Positions 33,582-39,032 of a stretch of 39,032 nt of DNA are shown piece by piece. Position numbers and translations under genes: made by a program. The DNA is taken from positions 1 to 39,032 of the forward strand of contig JAFVYW010000123.1 of the NCBI GenBank assembly GCA_017508465.1. The letters are read 5' to 3'. The notes beneath the pieces are model-generated. The model was given only the letters and a program-made list of their open reading frames with translations, was not told the DNA's origin and did not search any database. Origin of the DNA: Clostridia bacterium (GTDB lineage: Bacteria > Bacillota > Clostridia > Oscillospirales > CAG-272). Every line of letters starts with the position of its first letter. The first letter of the stretch is position 1.

Positions 33582-35042
33582 TTATTCGCCTGTGTAATTG
33601 TAAGTTATTGTGTAGTTGCCCGTATTGTAGTCCCAAGAAAAACCTTTAGAAATAGCATTCCACTGCGCTTGTGTACCACGATAGTTGATGCTCGTCAGGC
33701 TGGTGCAATACTCGAACGCCCTAAAGCTAATGCTTGTGACGCTATCGGGTATCGTGATGCTTGTCAGGCTGTCGCACCAAGCGAACGCATAAGAGCCAAT
33801 GCTTGTGACACTATCAGGTATCGTGATGCTCGTCAGGGTGGTGCAATCACGGAACGCATAAGAGCCAATGCTTGTGACGCCATCGGGAATCGTGATGCTC
33901 GTCAGGCTGGTGCAACCCGAGAACGCATAAGAGCCTATGCTTGTGACGCTATCGGGTATCGTGATGCTCGTAAGGCTATAGCAATCCAAGAACGCAGAAT
34001 CGCCAATTTTCTTGACAGGTCGACCGCGATATTTTTCAGGGATTACCAATTTACTTGCATCACCTTGATAACCAGTAACAATCGCATATTCGCCATCGTC
34101 TGATATGTCAAATATCAATCCCTGCAGTCTGACGCTCGGGATAATCCATGTAAAAGTCAGTACCAAAACCATCAATGCGAAAATCGCACCACCGATGACA
34201 GCCACCTTCTTCACCATTTTTTTGTTCAGTGGGCGCTGTGGCTCTTGTTTTTGTCGCGGTTCGTCCTCCTGCCGTTCGCGTTCGGGTTGCTCGAGGGGCT
34301 TTGTTCTCGCTTTTACATTCTCTTCCGCAAGAGTTGTCACCCTCTGCAAGAGGTCGGCGTTGTCGCCGATTGCCACAATGAGATTGATATATTCGGGCAT
34401 ATTCATGTGAAAGCGCTCACAAGAAACAAACTCGCTCTCGCCTGTGATTTTCATCGCCGCATAGAGGGTATAAAGCAAGCATTCTGCTTTGTCTGCCCCC
34501 TGCGCTTTGGCGTTCTCGAAGAACTCTTTTGCCTCTTCAAACACTCTTTTTGTAAGCAAATGTTTACCAAAAGCGAGCGAAAGGTCGGCAAAATCAGACT
34601 TATCATAGGAATATATGGTGTTGAGAATCATCCATGCAAAGTCACAAAAATCGTCTTTGGAAGAAGGCAACTGCTGGGAAGTTTCCCACACCTTCATCGC
34701 ATCGAGAAGATATGCTTTCATATAGTGGAGGACATTTGCCACCTGCGCATGTTCCCCGTGGCGAAAGAAGGTATCGAGCAACTGACGATGCTCGATATAA
34801 AGGGGGAAGGTTTCCTGAAAATCGCAATTGACACTATCGCCTTTTTGGAATTTATGTAAGGTTGCACTTTTGACTTTCGCGGCATACATGACAAGATACG
34901 CCATTCCTTCTTCGGGATGTGAGGGAAGATACTGTTCACACATCGTCTCGACTGTGAGAAACTTGGAAAGTTCAAGCATTTTGAGCAACGCAGAAAGCGT
35001 CATTTCTTCCGCTTGCGCGCCCTGTCCTTTCGTCATGTCCAT
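33582..35042 (-). CDS. Single-pass membrane protein with C-terminal BspA-type leucine-rich repeats
   Basis: 486 residues. Residues 1-250 form a helical domain that I do not recognise (TPR-like spacing in places), followed by a charged Glu/Gln/Arg/Pro stretch (248-275), a membrane helix (about 279-301, [21 protein letters not shown]), and four to five 23-residue repeats of the TpLRR/BspA type ([18 protein letters not shown]) from about 335. With no signal peptide and a basic segment before the helix, the LRRs should face outside. Repeats of this kind mediate binding to proteins or surfaces. AGGAG precedes the ATG. Confidence 0.85.
   Translation of the reverse strand: MDMTKGQGAQAEEMTLSALLKMLELSKFLTVETMCEQYLPSHPEEGMAYLVMYAAKVKSATLHKFQKGDSVNCDFQETFPLYIEHRQLLDTFFRHGEHAQVANVLHYMKAYLLDAMKVWETSQQLPSSKDDFCDFAWMILNTIYSYDKSDFADLSLAFGKHLLTKRVFEEAKEFFENAKAQGADKAECLLYTLYAAMKITGESEFVSCERFHMNMPEYINLIVAIGDNADLLQRVTTLAEENVKARTKPLEQPERERQEDEPRQKQEPQRPLNKKMVKKVAVIGGAIFALMVLVLTFTWIIPSVRLQGLIFDISDDGEYAIVTGYQGDASKLVIPEKYRGRPVKKIGDSAFLDCYSLTSITIPDSVTSIGSYAFSGCTSLTSITIPDGVTSIGSYAFRDCTTLTSITIPDSVTSIGSYAFAWCDSLTSITIPDSVTSISFRAFEYCTSLTSINYRGTQAQWNAISKGFSWDYNTGNYTITYNYTGE
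33751..34000 (-). repeat. 69-bp tandem repeats coding the LRR units
   Basis: The phrase ATCGTGATGCT recurs at 33751, 33820, 33889 and 33958, exactly 69 bp apart, with only a few differences per unit. Near-identity in DNA makes copy number liable to change by recombination or slippage. Confidence 0.9.
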
Positions 35043-35082
35043 AACAAACTCCTATGTTGAATAGTTTTGATATATAAACAAT

Positions 35083-35111
35083 AGTATATCACACTTTCGC
35101 CCTCTTGTAAA
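35083..35111 (-). promoter_or_regulatory. Promoter of the LRR gene
   Basis: Minus strand TTTACA (35106-35111), 17 bp, TATACT (35083-35088). Confidence 0.78.
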
Positions 35112-35181
35112 CCCCTTTTTCTAAAAAACGACAAACCACGCCACAGGCGTGTATGGAATCGCTCGCAGAGCGCATGGCGCA

Positions 35182-35206
35182 GAGTTCGTTTGACCACGAG
35201 TCACCA
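35182..35206 (+). pseudogene. tRNA-Glu-like 3' end fragment (plus orientation)
   Basis: The sequence from GAGTTCG to CACGAGTCACCA matches the T-loop, acceptor strand and CCA of the tRNA-Glu at 36292-36366; the last 12 bases are identical. No D-arm or anticodon arm lies upstream, so it cannot be a functional tRNA. It runs straight into the hairpin at 35202-35246. It could be an attachment-site or recombination scar, or a chance match extended by selection for a stem. Confidence 0.5.
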
Positions 35207-35246
35207 TAGAACGAAGCACCCTGTTCGGGTGCTTCGTTCTATGGTG
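35202..35246. terminator. Strong hairpin, probable terminator
   Basis: A perfect 19-bp stem (35202-35220 with 35228-35246; core GAACGAAGCACC/GGTGCTTCGTTC) with a 6-nt loop. It lacks a T-run on either strand, so termination is less sure than structure. Confidence 0.6.
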
Positions 35247-35327
35247 AGCCAATACCAAGTTAAATCGAACTCGGCTTGTTCTCTGATTTGTTTGAAATTG
35301 GGAGAAATCAATCCGTCCGAAAAACCA

Positions 35328-35663
35328 CTACTCAATTTTCTTTTTAGTGCCATCTTTATAGTAGATAGTAACAAAGAATCTATCACTAAATTTATTGTCA
35401 AAAGCATGCTTGCACTCTGTTAGGATCTTAAGTAATCGCTCGTCAAATTTTTTGAATTTTTTAATGTTCTCGATGTTATATATTTCGATATACGATATAT
35501 CGCATAGCATATCGGTTAAACAATCCCAAAGCGCTCCCATATTGCCACCGTAATAATCGGGAAAATCTAAATCTCGCATTATTATTTTGTGGATATCAAT
35601 ATAATTTTCAACCTTGGCAAAATCCAACCTGTATCTGTAAACATCAAGTTCGTTATTGTTCAT
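35328..35663 (-). CDS. Barstar-family ribonuclease inhibitor
   Basis: 111 residues. DLDFPDYYGGNMGALWDCLTDM is the barstar core, where an Asp/Glu-rich helix blocks the active site of a barnase-type RNase. GAGGTG lies 6 nt before the ATG. The gene and its surroundings (about 35250-35900) are clearly more AT-rich than their neighbours, suggesting import. No barnase-like toxin gene is visible nearby, so it may act as an orphan immunity protein against a secreted toxin from competitors. Confidence 0.9.
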   Translation of the reverse strand: MNNNELDVYRYRLDFAKVENYIDIHKIIMRDLDFPDYYGGNMGALWDCLTDMLCDISYIEIYNIENIKKFKKFDERLLKILTECKHAFDNKFSDRFFVTIYYKDGTKKKIE

Positions 35664-35685
35664 TTTTTCACCTCACTTTACGATG

Positions 35686-35714
35686 ATTATAACACATAAA
35701 AAGAAAGTTGTAAG
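35686..35714 (-). promoter_or_regulatory. Promoter of the barstar gene
   Basis: Minus strand CTTACA (35709-35714), 17 bp, TATAAT (35686-35691). Confidence 0.75.
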
Positions 35715-36048
35715 TATAGTTAGGTTTCAAAAAATCAGAGATTCAACCGTGGTTATATGTTAAAACTGCACAAAAAAATATTTCCTTATTAAGCACCCTT
35801 GAAACCAAAGGCGCAACCGTATGATTAAAATACTTATTTAACGGTGAGTTTACTATATCATATTTTTCATCTAAAGTCAACCATTTGGCAACGAAGCGTG
35901 TGTTTGTCCCAGAACAAGTCGGCGTTGATTGAAAAGAAAACAACGCATACCGAATGGTGAAAAAACAGCAAAGCTTCGAACCCTCATGTTTTTGTACGGG
36001 AAGACATTGCGCCTTGCAAGCAAGCTTTCAGATCTTCGGGTGGGGTGG

Positions 36049-36086
36049 GCGAACTCCGCGCCTTGCTTCGCGCGGCGCAGAGTTCG
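36049..36086. repeat. 38-bp hairpin repeat, copy 1
   Basis: Begins GCGAACTCCGCGCC and ends GGCGCAGAGTTCG. Arms CGAACTC/GAGTTCG and GCGCC/GGCGC pair around a GC-rich loop. It is identical to the copy at 36193-36230. A related end, GGCGCAGAGTTCG, lies at 35176-35188. Confidence 0.9.
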
Positions 36087-36110
36087 TTCGACCACGGGTC
36101 GACAAAACAA

Positions 36111-36134
36111 AAAGGACACCGCTTGGTGTCCTTT
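36111..36134 (-). terminator. Terminator hairpin after a tRNA-like fragment
   Basis: AAAGGACACC (36111-36120) pairs with GGTGTCCTTT (36125-36134), loop of 4; on the minus strand it is followed by TTGTTTTG. Confidence 0.75.
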
Positions 36135-36145
36135 ACTCGTGGGAG
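36135..36145 (-). pseudogene. tRNA-Glu-like 3' end fragment (minus orientation)
   Basis: CTCCCACGAGT on the minus strand is identical to the T-stem/acceptor portion of the intact tRNA-Glu and, as in that gene, is followed at once by a terminator hairpin (36111-36134). Probably the remnant of a second tRNA-Glu copy whose 5' part was replaced by repeats. Only 11 bp match, hence low certainty. Confidence 0.4.
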
Positions 36146-36192
36146 TAGACGCTACGCTTCGCTTCGCTATATATGCTCGCGAGCGAGCTTAT

Positions 36193-36230
36193 GCGAACTC
36201 CGCGCCTTGCTTCGCGCGGCGCAGAGTTCG
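36193..36230. repeat. 38-bp hairpin repeat, copy 2
   Basis: Identical to 36049-36086, 144 bp away in the same orientation. It is followed by GATGCCCATGGGGCATC, another small palindrome. Confidence 0.9.
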
Positions 36231-36249
36231 ATGATGCCCATGGGGCATC

Positions 36250-36292
36250 AAAAAAGATACAGGCACTTACGAGGAGTGCCTGTATCTTTTTT
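36250..36292 (-). terminator. Terminator of the tRNA-Glu gene
   Basis: AGATACAGGCACT (36255-36267) pairs with AGTGCCTGTATCT (36275-36287), with A and T runs on both sides. It begins right at the encoded CCA. Confidence 0.95.
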
Positions 36293-36366
36293 GGTGACTC
36301 GTGGGAGAATCGAACTCCCGTTTCAGCCTTGAGAGGGCCGTGTCTTAGCCGCTTGACCAACGAGCC
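36292..36366 (-). tRNA. tRNA-Glu (anticodon CTC), CCA encoded
   Basis: 75 bases including CCA. The acceptor GGCTCGT pairs with ACGAGTC (one G-U). The anticodon stem CGGCC/GGCTG encloses the loop CTCTCAA, anticodon CTC for GAG codons. The T-arm is GGGAG-TTCGATT-CTCCC, discriminator A. It has its own consensus promoter upstream and a terminator directly downstream, so it is a single-gene unit. Confidence 0.97.
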
Positions 36367-36385
36367 TTTTTTTCTTGCGTGCTCT

Positions 36386-36414
36386 ATTCTAACACAGAAA
36401 ATGCGATTTGTCAA
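36386..36414 (-). promoter_or_regulatory. Promoter of tRNA-Glu
   Basis: Minus strand TTGACA (36409-36414), 17 bp, TAGAAT (36386-36391), about 20 bp before the mature 5' end. Confidence 0.88.
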
Positions 36415-36443
36415 GGGCTTTTTTATTTTTTTTGATTTTTCGG

Positions 36444-36472
36444 TTGATTTTCGTCAAATTTCATGTTAAAAT
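36444..36472 (+). promoter_or_regulatory. Promoter of the AraC-rumA-like pair
   Basis: TTGATT (36444-36449), 17 bp, TAAAAT (36467-36472), followed by GGAG (36519-36522) and the ATG at 36527. Confidence 0.75.
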
Positions 36473-36526
36473 AGGAGCGAAGTACTATTTATTTTGCGTG
36501 CGAGTGTGTGCGCTCGATGGAGAATT

Positions 36527-37360
36527 ATGGATTTTTTGAAATTGAACCCCTATATCCGCGAGTTTTATTTGTATGAAAGAAAACTCGGTGGTGGCATGCG
36601 TCGCACCTATGACGCCCGCGCTTTTTATATTCTCTCGGGTGGTATCACCCTGGAAATTGAGGGACAGAAAAAGCATCGTCTCTCCCCTGGGGCGTTTTTC
36701 TATCTGCCTGCCGGCGCAACCTATAAACTCAAAAGCGAGGGCGCGCGTTTTATTCTCGTCCGCTTCGATTTTTACTATCACGGTGAAATCGACTATCCAT
36801 CCCCTGTCGGTATCGATGCTTTTGTCGAGTCACAGATGGCGCGTGAAGAGGATATCGCTCCCTTCGGGGCCCCCCTCGTTGTCGAGGACATGGCAGACAT
36901 GCGCGAAGAACTTCTTTCCATGGCGAAGATTTTTTCTTCCGAGAGCAACGGCTTCCGCGCGAGATGTTCTGCACAATTCAAGCGCATTCTCATTCGTCTT
37001 TCTGAACTCGATGACGAGGGAGCACTTCCCTATCGCATGACCGAAGCGCTTGATGACTACATTCGCGAAAATGCGGGGGATGACCTATCCAACACTGAAA
37101 TTGGTGCAGTGTTCGGCTACCACCCCTTCTATATCAGCCAGATGCTCAAAAAGAAAAAGGGCATCACCTTAAAGCAATACATTATCGGCGTCAGACTTCG
37201 CATGGCATGTGACCTTCTTTTACATACCGATAAGACGGTAATCGAGATTGCTGACCTGTGCGCCTTTACCGATTCGTCCTACTTTACCAAGGCGTTCAAG
37301 GCGCAATATGGCATGACGCCAAAGGCGTACCGCACCGCGCATACCCAAGAAATGATTTAA
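36527..37360 (+). CDS. AraC-family transcriptional regulator
   Basis: 277 residues: a cupin-like sensor (about 25-100; AFYILSGGITLEIEGQ, then LSPGAFFYLPAGATYKL) and the C-terminal HTH pair (about 180-270; SNTEIGAVFGYHPFYISQML and TVIEIADLCAFTDSSYFTKAF). The start at 36527 has GGAG upstream; the longer frame from 36494 has no SD. It is followed after 9 bp by an RNA methyltransferase gene with which it is probably co-transcribed, although the two have no obvious shared function. Its sugar target is not evident in the window. Confidence 0.92.
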   Translation: MDFLKLNPYIREFYLYERKLGGGMRRTYDARAFYILSGGITLEIEGQKKHRLSPGAFFYLPAGATYKLKSEGARFILVRFDFYYHGEIDYPSPVGIDAFVESQMAREEDIAPFGAPLVVEDMADMREELLSMAKIFSSESNGFRARCSAQFKRILIRLSELDDEGALPYRMTEALDDYIRENAGDDLSNTEIGAVFGYHPFYISQMLKKKKGITLKQYIIGVRLRMACDLLLHTDKTVIEIADLCAFTDSSYFTKAFKAQYGMTPKAYRTAHTQEMI

Positions 37361-37369
37361 AGGTGAAGC

Positions 37370-38749
37370 ATGTTAAAGAAGAATGATAAATTATCTTTGA
37401 AAATTGATGACCTGAACCACCTTGGTTTTGGTGTCGGACATCACGAAGGGCTTGCGATTTTCGTCCCTGACACGGTGATGGGTGACGAGTGCGAGGTACA
37501 GATGATTAAGGTCAACAAGACCTATGGCGTCGCGCGTCTGCTTTCGCTTACAAAGAAGTCGGAGCATCGTATTGCCCCTCGCTGTACCCTTCCCTGTCGG
37601 GCGTGCGCGTACCGCCTGATTTCCTATGCGGACGAGTGCGCACTTAAGAAAAAGTCGGTGGAGATGGCGTTTCGGAAAGCCGGGCTTTCCGATGTCGAAA
37701 TCGGCGCGCTTATCCCCTCGCCAGAGGTCACACACTATCGGAATAAGGCGCAGTACCCTGTTGCCACGGGAAAGGGTGGTATCGAAATCGGCTTCTATGC
37801 GCCGAAATCGCATCGCGTTCTCGATGCTCTGACCTGCGAGCTTGCCCCCGAAATGTTTTCGGATATCCTGAAACTTATCCGCGCATTTCTGGAGGAATAT
37901 CATATTCCGATTTATGACGAAGAGAGTGGTGCGGGACTTGTCCGCCACATTTATCTGCGCCGTGGCGAGGTGTCGGGCGAGCTTCTCGTTTGCCTTGTCT
38001 TAACCGAAAACTCCCTGCCAAAGCAGGAAGAACTTGTCTCACGCCTTTGCACCGCCTTCCCTGAGACCGTCGGCATTTTAATCAATGTCAATCCCGAAAA
38101 GACGAATGTGATTTTAGGTGATACCTTCCACACCCTATGGGGCAGAGACTACATTCTCGACACGCTCGCGGGCGTGGAGCTCGAGGTCACCGCGCCGTCC
38201 TTCTATCAGGTCAACCATAGCGCGACCGAGCTTCTCTACGCCAAGGCGCGTGAGGTGACGAACCTTGAGGGAGACGAACTCCTGCTCGACCTCTACTGCG
38301 GTGCAGGTAGCATTGGTCTTTCTATGGCAGACGGCGTGCGCGAGGTCATCGGTATCGAAATCGTACCGAGCGCCGTCGAATGCGCGAGAAGAAATGCCAT
38401 TCGCGCAGGCATCGAAAACGCGTCCTTTTATGCCGCGGATGCCTCCGATGCCGAACAGATTTTACGCACCACCGAGCTCGCGCGTGGCGAGGATATCCGT
38501 CCCGATATCGTCATTCTCGATCCGCCCCGCAAGGGTTCTACCGAAAAACTCCTTTCTTTTATTGCAAACACACTTTCTCCTTCCCGCATCGTCTACATCT
38601 CCTGCAACCCCGAAACCCTCGCGCGCGATTGCGCCTTCCTTCGCCCTCTGGGCTATGATATCGGCGTCGTCACGCCCGTGGATTTGTTTCCGATGAGTGG
38701 GCATGTGGAGAGTGTCGTTTGTCTCGAGAGACAAAGCGACGTGATATAA
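37370..38749 (+). CDS. 23S rRNA/tRNA uracil-C5 methyltransferase (RumA/TrmA family)
   Basis: 459 residues. An N-terminal TRAM RNA-binding domain (about 3-60) is followed by a Cys cluster C72/C76/C79, candidate [4Fe-4S] ligands with slightly shortened spacing compared with RumA. The SAM-binding motif is LLLDLYCGAGSIGLSMA, then DPPRKG, and the nucleophile Cys lies in YISCNPETLARD. It methylates a uridine of 23S rRNA or tRNA; RlmD/RlmCD-type is most likely. AAAGGTG precedes the ATG. The last residues (after HVESVVCLE) are encoded by the first hairpin and spacer of the adjoining repeat array, which also supplies the stop codon. Confidence 0.94.
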   Translation: MLKKNDKLSLKIDDLNHLGFGVGHHEGLAIFVPDTVMGDECEVQMIKVNKTYGVARLLSLTKKSEHRIAPRCTLPCRACAYRLISYADECALKKKSVEMAFRKAGLSDVEIGALIPSPEVTHYRNKAQYPVATGKGGIEIGFYAPKSHRVLDALTCELAPEMFSDILKLIRAFLEEYHIPIYDEESGAGLVRHIYLRRGEVSGELLVCLVLTENSLPKQEELVSRLCTAFPETVGILINVNPEKTNVILGDTFHTLWGRDYILDTLAGVELEVTAPSFYQVNHSATELLYAKAREVTNLEGDELLLDLYCGAGSIGLSMADGVREVIGIEIVPSAVECARRNAIRAGIENASFYAADASDAEQILRTTELARGEDIRPDIVILDPPRKGSTEKLLSFIANTLSPSRIVYISCNPETLARDCAFLRPLGYDIGVVTPVDLFPMSGHVESVVCLERQSDVI

Positions 38750-38991
38750 CGCCTTACGGCGCGCGATATAGAACGCTTTGCGTTCGTGATATGCACCTGT
38801 CGGTGCGTGATATGGCTCTGCGGAGCCGTAAGGAATTTTCACGCGACGTAAGGCTTCCACGCTCGGCTTTGCCGAGCATATCACGCCGAGTAACGCGAGG
38901 CTATATCACGCTTGCGAAAGCAAGCATATCACGCCGTCGAAGACGGCATATCACGACGGCAACGCCGTCTATATCACTCCGCGTTAGCGGA
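38712..38991. repeat. Mini-hairpin array with inverted spacers, ATATCAC type
   Basis: About ten small hairpins separated by a constant spacer. In the left half the spacer reads GTGATAT (38741, 38786, 38807, and GCGATATA at 38763); in the right half it is inverted, ATATCAC (38878, 38903, 38926, 38948, 38971). Hairpins include GAACGCTTTGCGTTC, GCACCTGTCGGTGC, GCTTGCGAAAGCAAGC, GCCGTCGAAGACGGC and TCCGCGTTAGCGGA. The first hairpin (about 38714-38740, TTTGTCTC-GA-GAGACAAA core) lies inside the methyltransferase gene; the last ends 2 bp before the SD of the next gene. The layout is the same as the array at 16837-16996, but with a different spacer. Confidence 0.9.
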
Positions 38992-39004
38992 CAAAGGAGT
39001 ATTT

Positions 39005-39032
39005 ATGGCAAAAACCTCACACGAACTCGCGA
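39005..39032 (+). CDS. Start of a gene of unknown product (cut by window edge)
   Basis: ATG at 39005 follows AAAGGAG (38993-38999) at ideal distance. Only nine codons are visible (MAKTSHELA), too few to name a family. The SD directly abuts the hairpin array, so the array forms its 5' untranslated region if transcription comes from upstream. Confidence 0.65.

Larger units (their letters stand above)
35664..36291. other. 628-bp intergenic region between barstar and tRNA genes
   Basis: It contains the barstar promoter, an AT-rich stretch (35715-35930) in which I find no credible gene, two identical 38-bp hairpins, a tRNA-like fragment and two terminator-type hairpins. Open frames here lack ribosome binding sites and depend on the repeats. 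Confidence 0.7.

Noticed and set aside
35743..35943. 66-codon minus-strand frame upstream of barstar as a possible barnase partner
   Set aside because: It starts at TTG without a ribosome binding site and shows no RNase motif.
35929..36234. 101-codon plus-strand frame ending in repeated ANSAPCFARRRVR
   Set aside because: The repetition comes from the two 38-bp hairpins; there is no ribosome binding site and the frame runs through hairpins and a terminator.

Overview
The window looks like a chromosomal segment of a strictly anaerobic, carbohydrate-fermenting Gram-positive bacterium (Bacillota, most likely a gut or rumen member of the Clostridia). The grounds are two oxygen-sensitive glycyl radical enzyme (GRE) systems, a lipobox lipoprotein, strong purine-rich ribosome binding sites, sigma-A type promoters that nearly all have an exact 17-bp spacer, and many AraC-type regulators beside sugar genes. 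Species cannot be fixed from the sequence alone.

Layout. (1) 1-5805: a truncated divergent AraC regulator; an arabinose/fucose isomerase-family protein overlapping a large protein of unrecognised family; then a separately promoted GH38-fold (DUF5054-like) protein. (2) 5869-16775: two GRE systems. GRE-1 plus activase has its own promoter and a divergent AraC regulator. GRE-2 lies in a four-gene operon with a surface lipoprotein, an EamA transporter and a second activase, also divergent from an AraC gene. (3) 16837-16996: an array of mini-hairpins with inverted spacers. (4) 17195-19132: an XRE-HTH/BadF-type sugar kinase fusion followed by murQ, read as amino-sugar (MurNAc) salvage. (5) 19175-25393: an AraC gene with a possible PocR-like sensor, an FAD oxidoreductase, a membrane methyltransferase-like protein, an SGNH hydrolase, a nitroreductase, MgtE and a Nudix hydrolase. 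(6) 25498-25750: a MITE-like inverted-repeat element. (7) 25779-31173: a sugar phosphate isomerase/epimerase-like protein, two tandem Gfo/Idh/MocA oxidoreductase paralogues, a SemiSWEET-like protein and two DUF4886-like SGNH paralogues. (8) 31235-35042: an APC permease, a voltage-gated-type K+ channel and a membrane-anchored leucine-rich-repeat protein. (9) 35043-36366: an AT-rich barstar gene between repeats, tRNA-Glu-like fragments and an intact tRNA-Glu(CTC). (10) 36527-39032: an AraC gene, a TrmA/RumA-type RNA methyltransferase, a second larger hairpin array, and the start of a further gene.

How it fits together. The theme is local, substrate-induced sugar use: isomerases, Gfo/Idh dehydrogenases, glycosidase-like and esterase-like proteins, amino-sugar salvage, small transporters, and two radical enzymes with unassigned substrates. 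The features most likely to be undescribed are the two hairpin arrays (16837-16996 and 38712-38991), the two GREs with an atypical CGW glycyl loop (one also has Asn where many GRE eliminases have Glu), and the XRE-BadF kinase fusion.
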